From Arenimonas sp. (lineage in GTDB: Bacteria > Pseudomonadota > Gammaproteobacteria > Xanthomonadales > Xanthomonadaceae), in assembly GCA_026398695.1 (NCBI GenBank), contig JAPLSJ010000045.1, positions 1-50,691 of the forward strand: 50,691 nucleotides of DNA. Reading direction: 5' to 3'. This document shows, piece by piece, positions 32,831-40,001 of this stretch. Below the pieces are notes generated by a model. That model was not told the DNA's origin, did not search any database, and was given only the letters and a program-made list of their open reading frames with translations. How positions within the stretch are numbered: position 1 is the stretch's first letter; every line of letters starts with the position of its first letter. The position numbers and the translations under genes are program-made.

Positions 32831-33979
32831 ATGCCCCGCCGGCTGCTGCCCGTCTTGCTGCTTCTGTGCACCGCGGCCGTGGCCGTTTCCGCTTCCGATG
32901 AACCCGCGCCCATCGCCCGGCTCGACGAGGCAGCGGCGCTGGCCGGCCTGGGCACGCGGGTGGAGGCCCTGGCCGAAGTGGGTCAATTCTCGGGCGCCTA
33001 CCTGGTGGCACGGCACGACAGGGTGCTGCTGCAGCAGGCGCACGGCCTGGCGATTCGCAGCGGGGGCGTCGACGAAAACGGCGACCCGGCAGGCACCCCC
33101 AACACGCTCGATACGAAGTTCCGCTACGGCTCGGCCGGCAAGATGTTCACCGCCGTGGCGGTGCTGCAGCTGGTGGAGTCGGGCCAGCTTTCGCTCGACG
33201 GCACCGTGGACACCTACCTGCCCGGCTACCCCAACCGCGAAGTCGCCACGAAGGTGACGCTGCGCCACCTGCTCACCCACACCGGCGGCACCGGCTGCCT
33301 GGACAACCTCGAGCCCGGCTACGCCGGCGACCGCCAGGCGCTGCGCACGCACGCCGACTACCTGGTGCTGCAGAGCGCCCGCGCACCGGCCTTCCCGCCC
33401 GGCACGAAGGTGGACTACTCGAACTACGGCTTCGTTCTGCTGGGCGCCATCATCGAGAACGTCACCGGGCAGGACTACTACGACGTGCTGCGCGAGAATG
33501 TGTTCGCGCCCGCCGGCATGGACGCCACCGGCGCCGAGCCCGAGTCGTCGCCCGTGCCGGGCCGCGCCGTGGCCTACACGCTCAAGGCCGGCGAATGGGT
33601 GGACGCCGCCGCCACCCTGCCCTGGCGCGGCACCGCCGCCGGTGGCGGCTACACCACGGTGGGCGACCTGCTGAAGTTCGCGCAGGCGCTGCAGGCGGGC
33701 AAGCTGCTGTCGCCGGCCATGCTGGCGCAGGCCACGTCGCCGCAGATGGACGAGAGCTGGTACGGCTTCGGTTTCATCACCGTCGGCGAAGGCCCGCTGC
33801 GCCGCTTCGGCCACGGCGGCGACGCCGACGGCATGAATGCCGACTTCCGCGTCTTCCCCGAATCGGGCTGGGTGCTGGTGAGCCTCGCCAACATCGACCC
33901 GCCGGCGGCCTATCGCCTGTTCCGCTGGTTCGAGCCCCGCATGCCGGTGGATTCGCCGGTGGCAGCGGCATCCCCCTGA
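32831..33979 (+). CDS. Serine hydrolase of the beta-lactamase class C / DD-peptidase superfamily
   Basis: 382 residues with a signal peptide ending near AVSASDEP (about 20). The three active-site motifs are SAGK (Ser101, Lys104), YSN (Tyr196) and HGG within RFGHGGDADG. Members of this large superfamily include esterases, D-amino acid peptidases and AmpC lactamases. HGG instead of KTG argues against a true AmpC and for an esterase- or peptidase-like enzyme in the periplasm. ATG 32810 is an alternative start adding 7 residues. The aspartic peptidase gene starts 14 bases after the stop. Confidence 0.87.
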   Translation: MPRRLLPVLLLLCTAAVAVSASDEPAPIARLDEAAALAGLGTRVEALAEVGQFSGAYLVARHDRVLLQQAHGLAIRSGGVDENGDPAGTPNTLDTKFRYGSAGKMFTAVAVLQLVESGQLSLDGTVDTYLPGYPNREVATKVTLRHLLTHTGGTGCLDNLEPGYAGDRQALRTHADYLVLQSARAPAFPPGTKVDYSNYGFVLLGAIIENVTGQDYYDVLRENVFAPAGMDATGAEPESSPVPGRAVAYTLKAGEWVDAAATLPWRGTAAGGGYTTVGDLLKFAQALQAGKLLSPAMLAQATSPQMDESWYGFGFITVGEGPLRRFGHGGDADGMNADFRVFPESGWVLVSLANIDPPAAYRLFRWFEPRMPVDSPVAAASP

Positions 33980-33993
33980 GCCGCGCGCACGAC

Positions 33994-35235
33994 ATGGCCA
34001 CCCAAGCGATCCATCTCGACACCAACCTGGCCTGGGCCAAGGGCGGCTACACCGTGCAGGTACACCTGGGCAGCGCGCGCGCGCCCGCCCACCTGGTGCT
34101 CGACACCGGCAGCAGCACGCTGGCGGTAAGCCCCGGCGCGTACGCCGCCGAGCACGACACGGCGCGTTCCGCCACGCCCTGGGCGCAGGACATCCAGTAC
34201 GGCAGCGGCGCCTGGGCCGGGCCGGTGCTGCGCTCGTCGCTCGCGCTGGGCGAAGGCCGCCACGCCCGCCACATCGAAGACGCCCTGTTCGCACTGATCG
34301 AAACCGAGGGCGAACCGTTCCGCCAGGCCGACGGCATCTTCGGCCTGGCCTATCGCGAGCTGGACCCCGCGCACGACATCAGCGGCCTGCTGCAGCAGCG
34401 CGGCGTGCAGCCGGCGCTCAGCTGGCCCTGGCGCCTGGACGAAGACGCGGCGACGCTGCGCGGGGAAATCCTGCAGCAGCCGCGCGTGGACATCACGCCC
34501 GCATTCACCGCGCTGGAAGAGGAAGGCGTGGTGCGCGACCAGTTCGGGCTGCTGGTGCAGCGCGCGGTGGTGCACGTGCAGGCCGAGGGCCTGAGCGACC
34601 ACGCGCTGGCCGCCGACCCGCTCAACCGCGGCACCCTGGTGCTGGGCGGCGGCGTCGAGGCGCAGTCGCTGTACCACGGCGGCTTCCAGGACATCCGCGT
34701 CGTGCACGACCTGTACTACAACGCCAACCTGCGCGGCCTGCGGATCGGCGACGGCCCGGTGGTTCCGGCGCCCGCGCTGGCGGCCAAGGACGTGGACAGC
34801 CACGGCAGCAACGCCCTGCTCGACACCGGCAGCAGCTTCCTGGTGCTGGAGGCGTCGCTGTACGCGGCGGCGATGTCCGCGCTCGCCGCGCACGACGCCC
34901 GGCTGCCGGCGCTGGTGGACCGGTTCAAGGCCGCGTTCAAGTCCGGCCAGGGCCTGCCCAACCACGCCATCGACCACCGCGACTGGCCCGACCTGCACCT
35001 GCATTTCGAATCACCCACCGGCGGCGACACCGTGGTGCGCATCGCGGCTTCGCACTACTGGCCGCACAACGCGCTCAATGCCGGCCAGGCGCTGTTCCTG
35101 CTGGCGCCGGGCCTGCCGCATTTCGCGAGCCAGTCGATCCTTGGCCTGCCGCTGTTCGCGGGCCGTTACGCCGTGTTCGACCGCCGCGCCGGCGGCACGG
35201 GCACGGTGCGGCTGGCGCAGGCGCGGCTGCCGTGA
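33994..35235 (+). CDS. Pepsin-family (A1) aspartic peptidase, bacterial type
   Basis: 413 residues with the two-lobe layout of pepsins. The N-terminal lobe has LVLDTGSSTLAVS (Asp37) and the flap QYGSGAWAG (Tyr69, matching pepsin Tyr75). The C-terminal lobe has ALLDTGSSFLVLE (Asp277) and ends with SILGLPLFAGRYAVFD, the pepsin-type ILG...YxxFD ending. There is no signal peptide or propeptide, as in the few bacterial homologues known (the shewasins of Shewanella). Pepsin-like enzymes are rare in bacteria. The stop overlaps the GNAT start by 4 bases, and the borosin methyltransferase follows, so a role in peptide maturation is possible but unproven. Confidence 0.9.
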   Translation: MATQAIHLDTNLAWAKGGYTVQVHLGSARAPAHLVLDTGSSTLAVSPGAYAAEHDTARSATPWAQDIQYGSGAWAGPVLRSSLALGEGRHARHIEDALFALIETEGEPFRQADGIFGLAYRELDPAHDISGLLQQRGVQPALSWPWRLDEDAATLRGEILQQPRVDITPAFTALEEEGVVRDQFGLLVQRAVVHVQAEGLSDHALAADPLNRGTLVLGGGVEAQSLYHGGFQDIRVVHDLYYNANLRGLRIGDGPVVPAPALAAKDVDSHGSNALLDTGSSFLVLEASLYAAAMSALAAHDARLPALVDRFKAAFKSGQGLPNHAIDHRDWPDLHLHFESPTGGDTVVRIAASHYWPHNALNAGQALFLLAPGLPHFASQSILGLPLFAGRYAVFDRRAGGTGTVRLAQARLP

Positions 35236-35777
35236 TCGCCACCCTGCGCGGGCCGCGGCTGGACCTGCGCCCGTTGACCGACGGCGACCAGGCGCTCTAC
35301 TTGCGCCTGTACGGCGACCCCGTGGCGATGCAGCACATCGGCGCCGCACAGGACGCCGACGCCGCCGCGCGCGGCTTCCGCGCCGCCCTGCGGTACAACG
35401 CCGCCACGCCGCCCGAGCGCCTGTTCTGGGTGATCCATGACCGCGCGGCGATGCAGGCACTGGGCATGGCGGGACTGACGCTGGACGAGCCCGGTGGCGG
35501 CGAGGTGGGCGTGCTGCTGCCGGCCGGACACCAGGGCCGCGGCGTCGCCACCGAAGCCATCGCCGCCCTCGCCGACCATGCGTTCGCCGTGCTGCAGCTG
35601 CAAAGACTGCACACGCGCCATCAACCCGGCCACGCCCTCGCGGCGGGCCTCATGGCGGGCCTGGGCTTCGAGCGGACCGCCCCCGCGGGCGACAGCGCCC
35701 TGTGGTTCTGGCAGCTCACGCCGGAACGCTGGGCCGACGCACCCCGGCGACATTCCATGGCCAATCCGCTAACCTGA
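35232..35777 (+). CDS. GNAT N-acetyltransferase (RimJ/RimL-like)
   Basis: 181 residues from a GTG start that overlaps the stop of the aspartic peptidase gene (GTGA). The acetyl-CoA binding loop is LPAGHQGRGVATEA, preceded by the beta strand GEVGVLL; RLDLRPLTDGDQALYLRLYG at the start is typical of RimJ/RimL-type enzymes that acetylate N-terminal or side-chain amines. The substrate is unknown. It lies 30 bases before the alpha-N-methyltransferase gene and could be a tailoring or self-protection enzyme of that cluster, or just a neighbour. Confidence 0.85.
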   Translation: MIATLRGPRLDLRPLTDGDQALYLRLYGDPVAMQHIGAAQDADAAARGFRAALRYNAATPPERLFWVIHDRAAMQALGMAGLTLDEPGGGEVGVLLPAGHQGRGVATEAIAALADHAFAVLQLQRLHTRHQPGHALAAGLMAGLGFERTAPAGDSALWFWQLTPERWADAPRRHSMANPLT

Positions 35778-35807
35778 AGCCGCCTCTTTCAAGACGGCAA
35801 CGGGGAC

Positions 35808-36605
35808 ATGGAAAAACCGGGGAGCTTGGCCTGCGTCGGCATCGGCATGACGCTGGGCGCACACATCAGCCCGCGTTCGCGCAGCCACATCGAGCAGGCC
35901 GACGTGGTGTTCGCCGCCGTGTCCGACCCGCTGGTGGAGCTGTGGCTGCAGCAGATGAATCCCGACGTGCGCAGCCTCCAGCCGCTCTATGCCGAAGGCA
36001 AGTCGCGGCACGAAACCTATCGCGAAATGGTCGAGGCCATGCTGGCGCCGGTGCGCGAGGGCAAGACCGTCTGCGGCGTTTTCTACGGCCACCCCGGCGT
36101 GTTCGCCCAGGCACCGCACGAAGCCGTGGCGCAGGCGCGCGAAGAGGGTTTCAGCGCCGTCATGGAGCCCGGCATCTCCGCCGAGGACTGCCTGTACGCC
36201 GACCTGGGCATCGACCCGGGCAAGACCGGCTGCCAGCACTACGAAGCCAGCCAGCTGATGTTCTACCAGCGCCGCCTCGACACCAGCGCCGTGCTGGTGC
36301 TGTGGCAGGCGGGCATTGCCGGCGACCGCAGCTTCCGCCTGTTCGCCACCGCGCCGGCCTACCGCCAGCTGCTGGTGGACCTGCTGGCCGAGCACTATCC
36401 GCTCGACCACCCCTGCACCGTCTACGAAGCCGCCACCCTGCCCATCCATCGCCCGCGCATGGACACCGTCGCGCTGCGCGACCTGGCCGGCGTGGCGATG
36501 AGCGCCCAGTCCACCCTGGTGCTGCCGCCCTGCCAGCCGCTGCAGCCGAATCCTGCCATGCTCGCCAGGATCGCCGAACTCGAGGCCGCCCTGGCGGCCG
36601 CGTGA
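35808..36605 (+). CDS. SonM-like peptide backbone alpha-N-methyltransferase (split borosin enzyme)
   Basis: 265 residues of the tetrapyrrole-methylase fold. Features shared with borosin enzymes (fungal OphMA, Shewanella SonM, as I recall them): the start GSLACVGIGMTLGAHISPRS, KSRHETYREM with Arg67 and Tyr71 spaced as the catalytic Arg/Tyr pair, FYGHPGVFA (92-100), and MEPGISAEDCLYADLGIDPG (119-138). These enzymes methylate backbone amides of a precursor peptide with SAM. Unlike fungal forms, the enzyme carries no C-terminal core peptide, so it needs a separate precursor, which is the gene starting 35 bases downstream. The ribosome site CGGGGAC is modest. A role in cobalamin synthesis is unlikely, since no cob genes are near. 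Confidence 0.9.
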   Translation: MEKPGSLACVGIGMTLGAHISPRSRSHIEQADVVFAAVSDPLVELWLQQMNPDVRSLQPLYAEGKSRHETYREMVEAMLAPVREGKTVCGVFYGHPGVFAQAPHEAVAQAREEGFSAVMEPGISAEDCLYADLGIDPGKTGCQHYEASQLMFYQRRLDTSAVLVLWQAGIAGDRSFRLFATAPAYRQLLVDLLAEHYPLDHPCTVYEAATLPIHRPRMDTVALRDLAGVAMSAQSTLVLPPCQPLQPNPAMLARIAELEAALAAA

Positions 36606-36640
36606 CCCCCGCACCACCCACCGCAAACGAGGAAACGTAG

Positions 36641-36940
36641 ATGTCCAACGTGATCGCATTCCTGGAAAAGATGGGCAACAACGCCGCGCTGGCCAACCAG
36701 GCCCCGGAAGACTATGCCGCCGCCGTTGACGCGCTCGGCCTGGACGACGCACCGCGCCAGGCGCTGCTGGACCGCGACGCGTCGGCCCTCAATGGCCTGC
36801 TGGGCGGCCGCATGAAGATGATGTGCCTGCTGTTCCCCGCCGACGGCGAAGAGAAGAAGGACGGCGATGAGCCGGCGGACGGCGATGCGCCGGCCGAGGA
36901 CGCGCCGAAGCAATCCATCCGCCGCGACAGCCGCCACTAA
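36641..36940 (+). CDS. Candidate split borosin precursor peptide
   Basis: 99 residues, preceded by a strong GAGGA ribosome site. Residues 1-55 look like a small helical recognition domain (SNVIAFLEKMGNNAALANQ, then DYAAAVDALGLDDAPRQAL), the layout of SonA-type precursors that dock on the methyltransferase and resemble Nif11 leaders. The hydrophobic GGRMKMMCLLFPA stretch (55-67) is the best core candidate for backbone methylation. A tail of about 32 residues rich in Asp, Glu, Lys and Pro follows, ending QSIRRDSRH. Position right after the SonM-like gene is the main argument. Which residues are methylated, and whether the tail is removed, cannot be seen. Confidence 0.78.
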   Translation: MSNVIAFLEKMGNNAALANQAPEDYAAAVDALGLDDAPRQALLDRDASALNGLLGGRMKMMCLLFPADGEEKKDGDEPADGDAPAEDAPKQSIRRDSRH

Positions 36941-36964
36941 GCCGAGCCAGCGGAAAGGCACGCC

Positions 36965-38731
36965 ATGCACAGCGCCATCAAAGCCATTCTCCTGGCGGCG
37001 AGCCTGTGCATGGCCCTGCCATCGGCCGCGACGACGGGCTCGCCCGCCTTCGACGCCATGCTCAGGCAGGCCGAGTCGGTGCGCAGCGCCGACCCCGCCC
37101 AGTTCGAGTCGCTGCTAGGCCAGTTGAACGCCAGCATCGATGCGGCCAGCAAGCCGCAGCGCGAGCAGCTGCAGTACCTCAAGGCCTACCAGCTGGCCTA
37201 CACCGGCCGTTTCGATCTTGGCATCGAGGCGGCGAAGAAATTGTTCGACCAGACCGACGATGTCAACCTCAAATTCCGCTCCGGCGCGCTGATCGTCAAC
37301 GGCTACGCCGCGACCCGTGACTTCACCCAGGGCCTCCGCTACCTCGACCAGACCCTGGCGCTGGTGGACCAGGTGACGGATCCGGATCTGCGGCACCAAG
37401 GCTGGTCCGCAGCAGGCGTCATCTACAACCAGGTGGGCCAGTTCGAGCAGGGCAAGCGTTTTGCAGAGCAGATGCTGGCCGACCAGCCCAGCCCCCGGAC
37501 ACGTTGTTTCGCCGGCGCGCTCCGGCTTGAATCCATGTATGGCCTCGGCCCCCTGTCAGGGGAAGATGCTGCCATCGAGACGCTGATGCAGCACTGCACC
37601 GATGTCGGTGAAATCATGGCTGCGAATTTCGCCCGCGCCCAACTCGCGCGGCTGTGGGGCGACCGTGGCGATCATTCGAAAGCGCTTTCGTTGCTCTACG
37701 AACACCTGCCGGAGGTCGAATCCACCCGTTATCCGCGCTTGATCGGCGAGATCCACTCCCTGCTCGCCGAACAGAACCTGGCCCTGGGCTACCGCACCGA
37801 AGCCGAGTTCCATGCCACCCAGGCCATCAGGAACAGCACGGGCATCCAGCACTCGCTGCCCTTGGTCGCCGCCTACCGCGTCATGTACCAGAGCGCCCAG
37901 CAGCGTGGCGACACCGCCGCGGCGCTTGAGCACCACATCAAGTATGCCGAGGCCGACAAGGCTTACCTGGACAGCGTGAAGGCGCGCGAGCTGGCCTTCC
38001 AGCTGATCCGCAACGAGACGCAGCAGAAGACGCAGACCATCGAGCTGCTCAATCGCCAGAACGAAGTGCTGACGCTGCAGCAGCAGGTCACCGCCAAGTC
38101 CACCCAGGCCAACCGCCTGCTGATTGCGCTGCTGGCGGTGCTGCTGGCGTCGATCGGCTACTGGGCGCTGAAGGTCAAGAAGATGCAGGTGTCGTTCCGG
38201 CACCTGGCCGAGACCGACGCGCTCACTGGCATCAGCAACCGCCACCATTTCACCCGCCGCGCCACCGCGGTGCTCGAGCAGTGCCGCAAGGCCAACGACC
38301 AGGTGGGCCTGGTGATGGTGGACCTGGACCACTTCAAGACCATCAACGACCGCTTCGGCCACGCCACCGGCGACTGGGCGCTCAAGGCCGTGGCGGACGC
38401 CTGCCGGCAGGCATGCCGGCGCGACGACCTGCTGGGCCGGCTGGGCGGCGAAGAGTTCGCGCTGCTGCTGGTGGGCTGCGACGCCGATGCCAGCGTGGCG
38501 CTGGCCGACGAATGCCGCAGGCGCATCGCCGCCATCGACACGCTGCCGTCGGGCCATCGCTTCCAGATCACCGCCAGCTTCGGCGTGGCCGGGTCGCGCA
38601 ACTGCGGCCACGCCTTCGACGCGCTGCTGGCCAAGGCCGACGACGCGCTGTACCTGTCCAAGCGCGACGGCCGCGACCGCGTCAGCGTGCAGGACGCCGG
38701 CGGCACGCCGCAGGCCGCCTTGTCGGGCTGA
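36965..38731 (+). CDS. Secreted-sensor TPR-GGDEF diguanylate cyclase
   Basis: 588 residues. A signal peptide (ending PSAATT, about 23) and a periplasmic TPR-like helical domain (about 30-340) lead to a coiled-coil stretch (QQKTQTIELLNRQNEVLTLQ), one membrane helix (LLIALLAVLLASIGYWAL, about 380-400) and a cytoplasmic GGDEF domain. The active site GGEEF (494-498) is intact and the inhibitory I-site RRDD lies at the right place ahead of it. It would make c-di-GMP in response to a periplasmic signal. It starts 24 bases after the borosin precursor stop and is probably co-transcribed; a functional tie is not shown. Confidence 0.92.
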   Translation: MHSAIKAILLAASLCMALPSAATTGSPAFDAMLRQAESVRSADPAQFESLLGQLNASIDAASKPQREQLQYLKAYQLAYTGRFDLGIEAAKKLFDQTDDVNLKFRSGALIVNGYAATRDFTQGLRYLDQTLALVDQVTDPDLRHQGWSAAGVIYNQVGQFEQGKRFAEQMLADQPSPRTRCFAGALRLESMYGLGPLSGEDAAIETLMQHCTDVGEIMAANFARAQLARLWGDRGDHSKALSLLYEHLPEVESTRYPRLIGEIHSLLAEQNLALGYRTEAEFHATQAIRNSTGIQHSLPLVAAYRVMYQSAQQRGDTAAALEHHIKYAEADKAYLDSVKARELAFQLIRNETQQKTQTIELLNRQNEVLTLQQQVTAKSTQANRLLIALLAVLLASIGYWALKVKKMQVSFRHLAETDALTGISNRHHFTRRATAVLEQCRKANDQVGLVMVDLDHFKTINDRFGHATGDWALKAVADACRQACRRDDLLGRLGGEEFALLLVGCDADASVALADECRRRIAAIDTLPSGHRFQITASFGVAGSRNCGHAFDALLAKADDALYLSKRDGRDRVSVQDAGGTPQAALSG

Positions 38732-38749
38732 GCCGGCACCGCCGCGCGC

Positions 38750-39274
38750 ATGGTCCGCATTGAAACGCCTCGCCTGCTGCTCACCGAGCTGACGGCGGAC
38801 GACGCCGGTTTCATCCTTGCCCTGCTCAACACGCCGGGTTTCCTGGCCCACATCGGCGACCGCGGCGTGCGCACCGGGGACGACGCGCGGCGCTACATCG
38901 CCCAGGGCCCTGCCGCCAGCTACGCCGCGCGCGGCTTCGGGCTGTGGAAGGTGTCGCTGCAGACCGACGGCACGCCGGTGGGCATGAGCGGCCTGATCAA
39001 GCGCGATGAGCTGCCCTTCGCCGACCTCGGGTATGCGTTCCTGCCGGCACACGAAGGCCAGGGCTACGCCAGCGAGGCCGGCGCGGCCGCGCTGGATTTC
39101 GGCTTCCGCTGCAAGGGCCTGCCGCGCATCCTGGCCATCGTGCGGCCCGGCAACGAAGCCTCGATGCGCGTGCTGGCCAAACTCGGCATGGACGAGCGCG
39201 GCGTGGTGCAGCTCGACCACCAGGCGCTGCACGTCTTCGGCCGGGATGCGCCCCGCGCGGACGCGTCGGCCTGA
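38750..39274 (+). CDS. GNAT N-acetyltransferase (RimJ/RimL-like), second copy
   Basis: 174 residues starting VRIETPRLLLTELTADDAGF, with the acetyl-CoA loop LPAHEGQGYASEAGAAALD and the late motif NEASMRVLAKLGM typical of RimJ/RimL-type enzymes. It is only loosely similar to the GNAT at 35232, so it is not a recent duplicate. It lies 18 bases after the GGDEF gene and is the last gene before a strong terminator. Substrate unknown. Confidence 0.88.
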   Translation: MVRIETPRLLLTELTADDAGFILALLNTPGFLAHIGDRGVRTGDDARRYIAQGPAASYAARGFGLWKVSLQTDGTPVGMSGLIKRDELPFADLGYAFLPAHEGQGYASEAGAAALDFGFRCKGLPRILAIVRPGNEASMRVLAKLGMDERGVVQLDHQALHVFGRDAPRADASA

Positions 39275-39278
39275 AAGA

Positions 39279-39317
39279 AACGGGGCGGGCCGCTTGCGCG
39301 ACCCGCCCCGTGTTTTT
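39279..39317 (+). terminator. Rho-independent terminator, end of the 32.8-39.3 kb run
   Basis: ACGGGGCGGG (39280-39289) pairs with CCCGCCCCGT (39302-39311), then GTTTTT on the plus strand. On the minus strand the stem is followed by TTTCTTTC, so it can also end the convergent HU gene. Confidence 0.9.
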
Positions 39318-39355
39318 CACTGGAAACGCGGCCTGGGCCGCGTTCCCTCGCGGCA

Positions 39356-39739
39356 TCAGGCCGCGGCGTCCTTGAGCTTCTTGAGCGGGCGGACCTTCAC
39401 CTTGACGGAGGCCGGCTTGGCGTCGAACCACTGCTCTTCCTTCGTGAACGGGTTGATGCCCTTGCGCTTGGCCTTGGCCGGCACGTTGACGACGGTGATC
39501 TTCAGCAGGCCCGGCAGGGTGAACGAACCCGCGCCCTTCTTGCTGACCGAACCATGCACGGCGCCTTCGAGGGCAGCCATCACCGCACGGACGTCCTTGG
39601 CGGCAACGCCGGTACCTTCGGCGATGTGGGCGACGAGGCCCGACTTGGTCAGCGCTTCCTTGATCGCCTTCGGCGCGGCCGGCTTGGCAGCGGCCTTCGG
39701 GGCGGCCTTCTTCTTTGCAGCAGCTTTCTTGGTAGCCAT
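39356..39739 (-). CDS. HU-family DNA-binding protein with Lys/Ala-rich N-terminal tail
   Basis: 127 residues. Residues 1-24 are a low-complexity Lys/Ala/Pro tail (MATKKAAAKKKAAPK and on), like the tails of histone H1. Residues about 25-120 are an HU/IHF fold: helices KEALTKSGLVAHIAEGTG and AVMAALEGAVHGSVSKKG, then beta strands with GSFTLPGLLKITV and the DNA-binding arm around GINPFTKEEQ. The start ATG is the complement of 39737-39739; longer in-frame extensions reach into the promoter. Nucleoid protein; several HU paralogues with such tails occur in xanthomonads. Confidence 0.92.
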   Translation of the reverse strand: MATKKAAAKKKAAPKAAAKPAAPKAIKEALTKSGLVAHIAEGTGVAAKDVRAVMAALEGAVHGSVSKKGAGSFTLPGLLKITVVNVPAKAKRKGINPFTKEEQWFDAKPASVKVKVRPLKKLKDAAA

Positions 39740-39805
39740 GTTTTTATGTTCCCGTTGTTGCTTGATTGGGTTGTTGGGGTGCCTGGAAAACCCTCCGGCA
39801 GTGCG

Positions 39806-39834
39806 AATGTAGGGCAAGTTGGCCGCCGCGCCAA
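39806..39834 (-). promoter_or_regulatory. Sigma70 promoter of the HU gene
   Basis: On the minus strand TTGGCG (39829-39834), 17 bases, then TACATT (39806-39811). The start would be near 39799, giving a leader of about 60 bases that contains GGGAAC close to the ATG. This is among the best -35/-10 pairs in the window. Confidence 0.6.
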
Positions 39835-40001
39835 GCCCGGAATGCCAAAAAAAGGCTGTTTTTCGTCTTTTCCTGAGCCCGGGCGGCGCGGCGTCCGGCA
39901 AATGCCCCTTGCTGCGTGGTGGTGACGGCGGCCACGCGCGGCTGTGAGACCATCCCACGGCACGCCAACCAGGCTGCGCACCGCCAACCGGGGGACGGGT
40001 T

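Noticed and set aside
32831..33979. AmpC-type class C beta-lactamase
   Set aside because: SxxK and YxN are present, but the third motif is HGG rather than KTG and the flanking context is esterase/peptidase-like.
35808..36605. Cobalamin or siroheme biosynthesis methyltransferase (CobI/CysG type)
   Set aside because: The fold is shared, but no other tetrapyrrole gene is near, the internal motifs fit the borosin branch, and a precursor-like gene follows.
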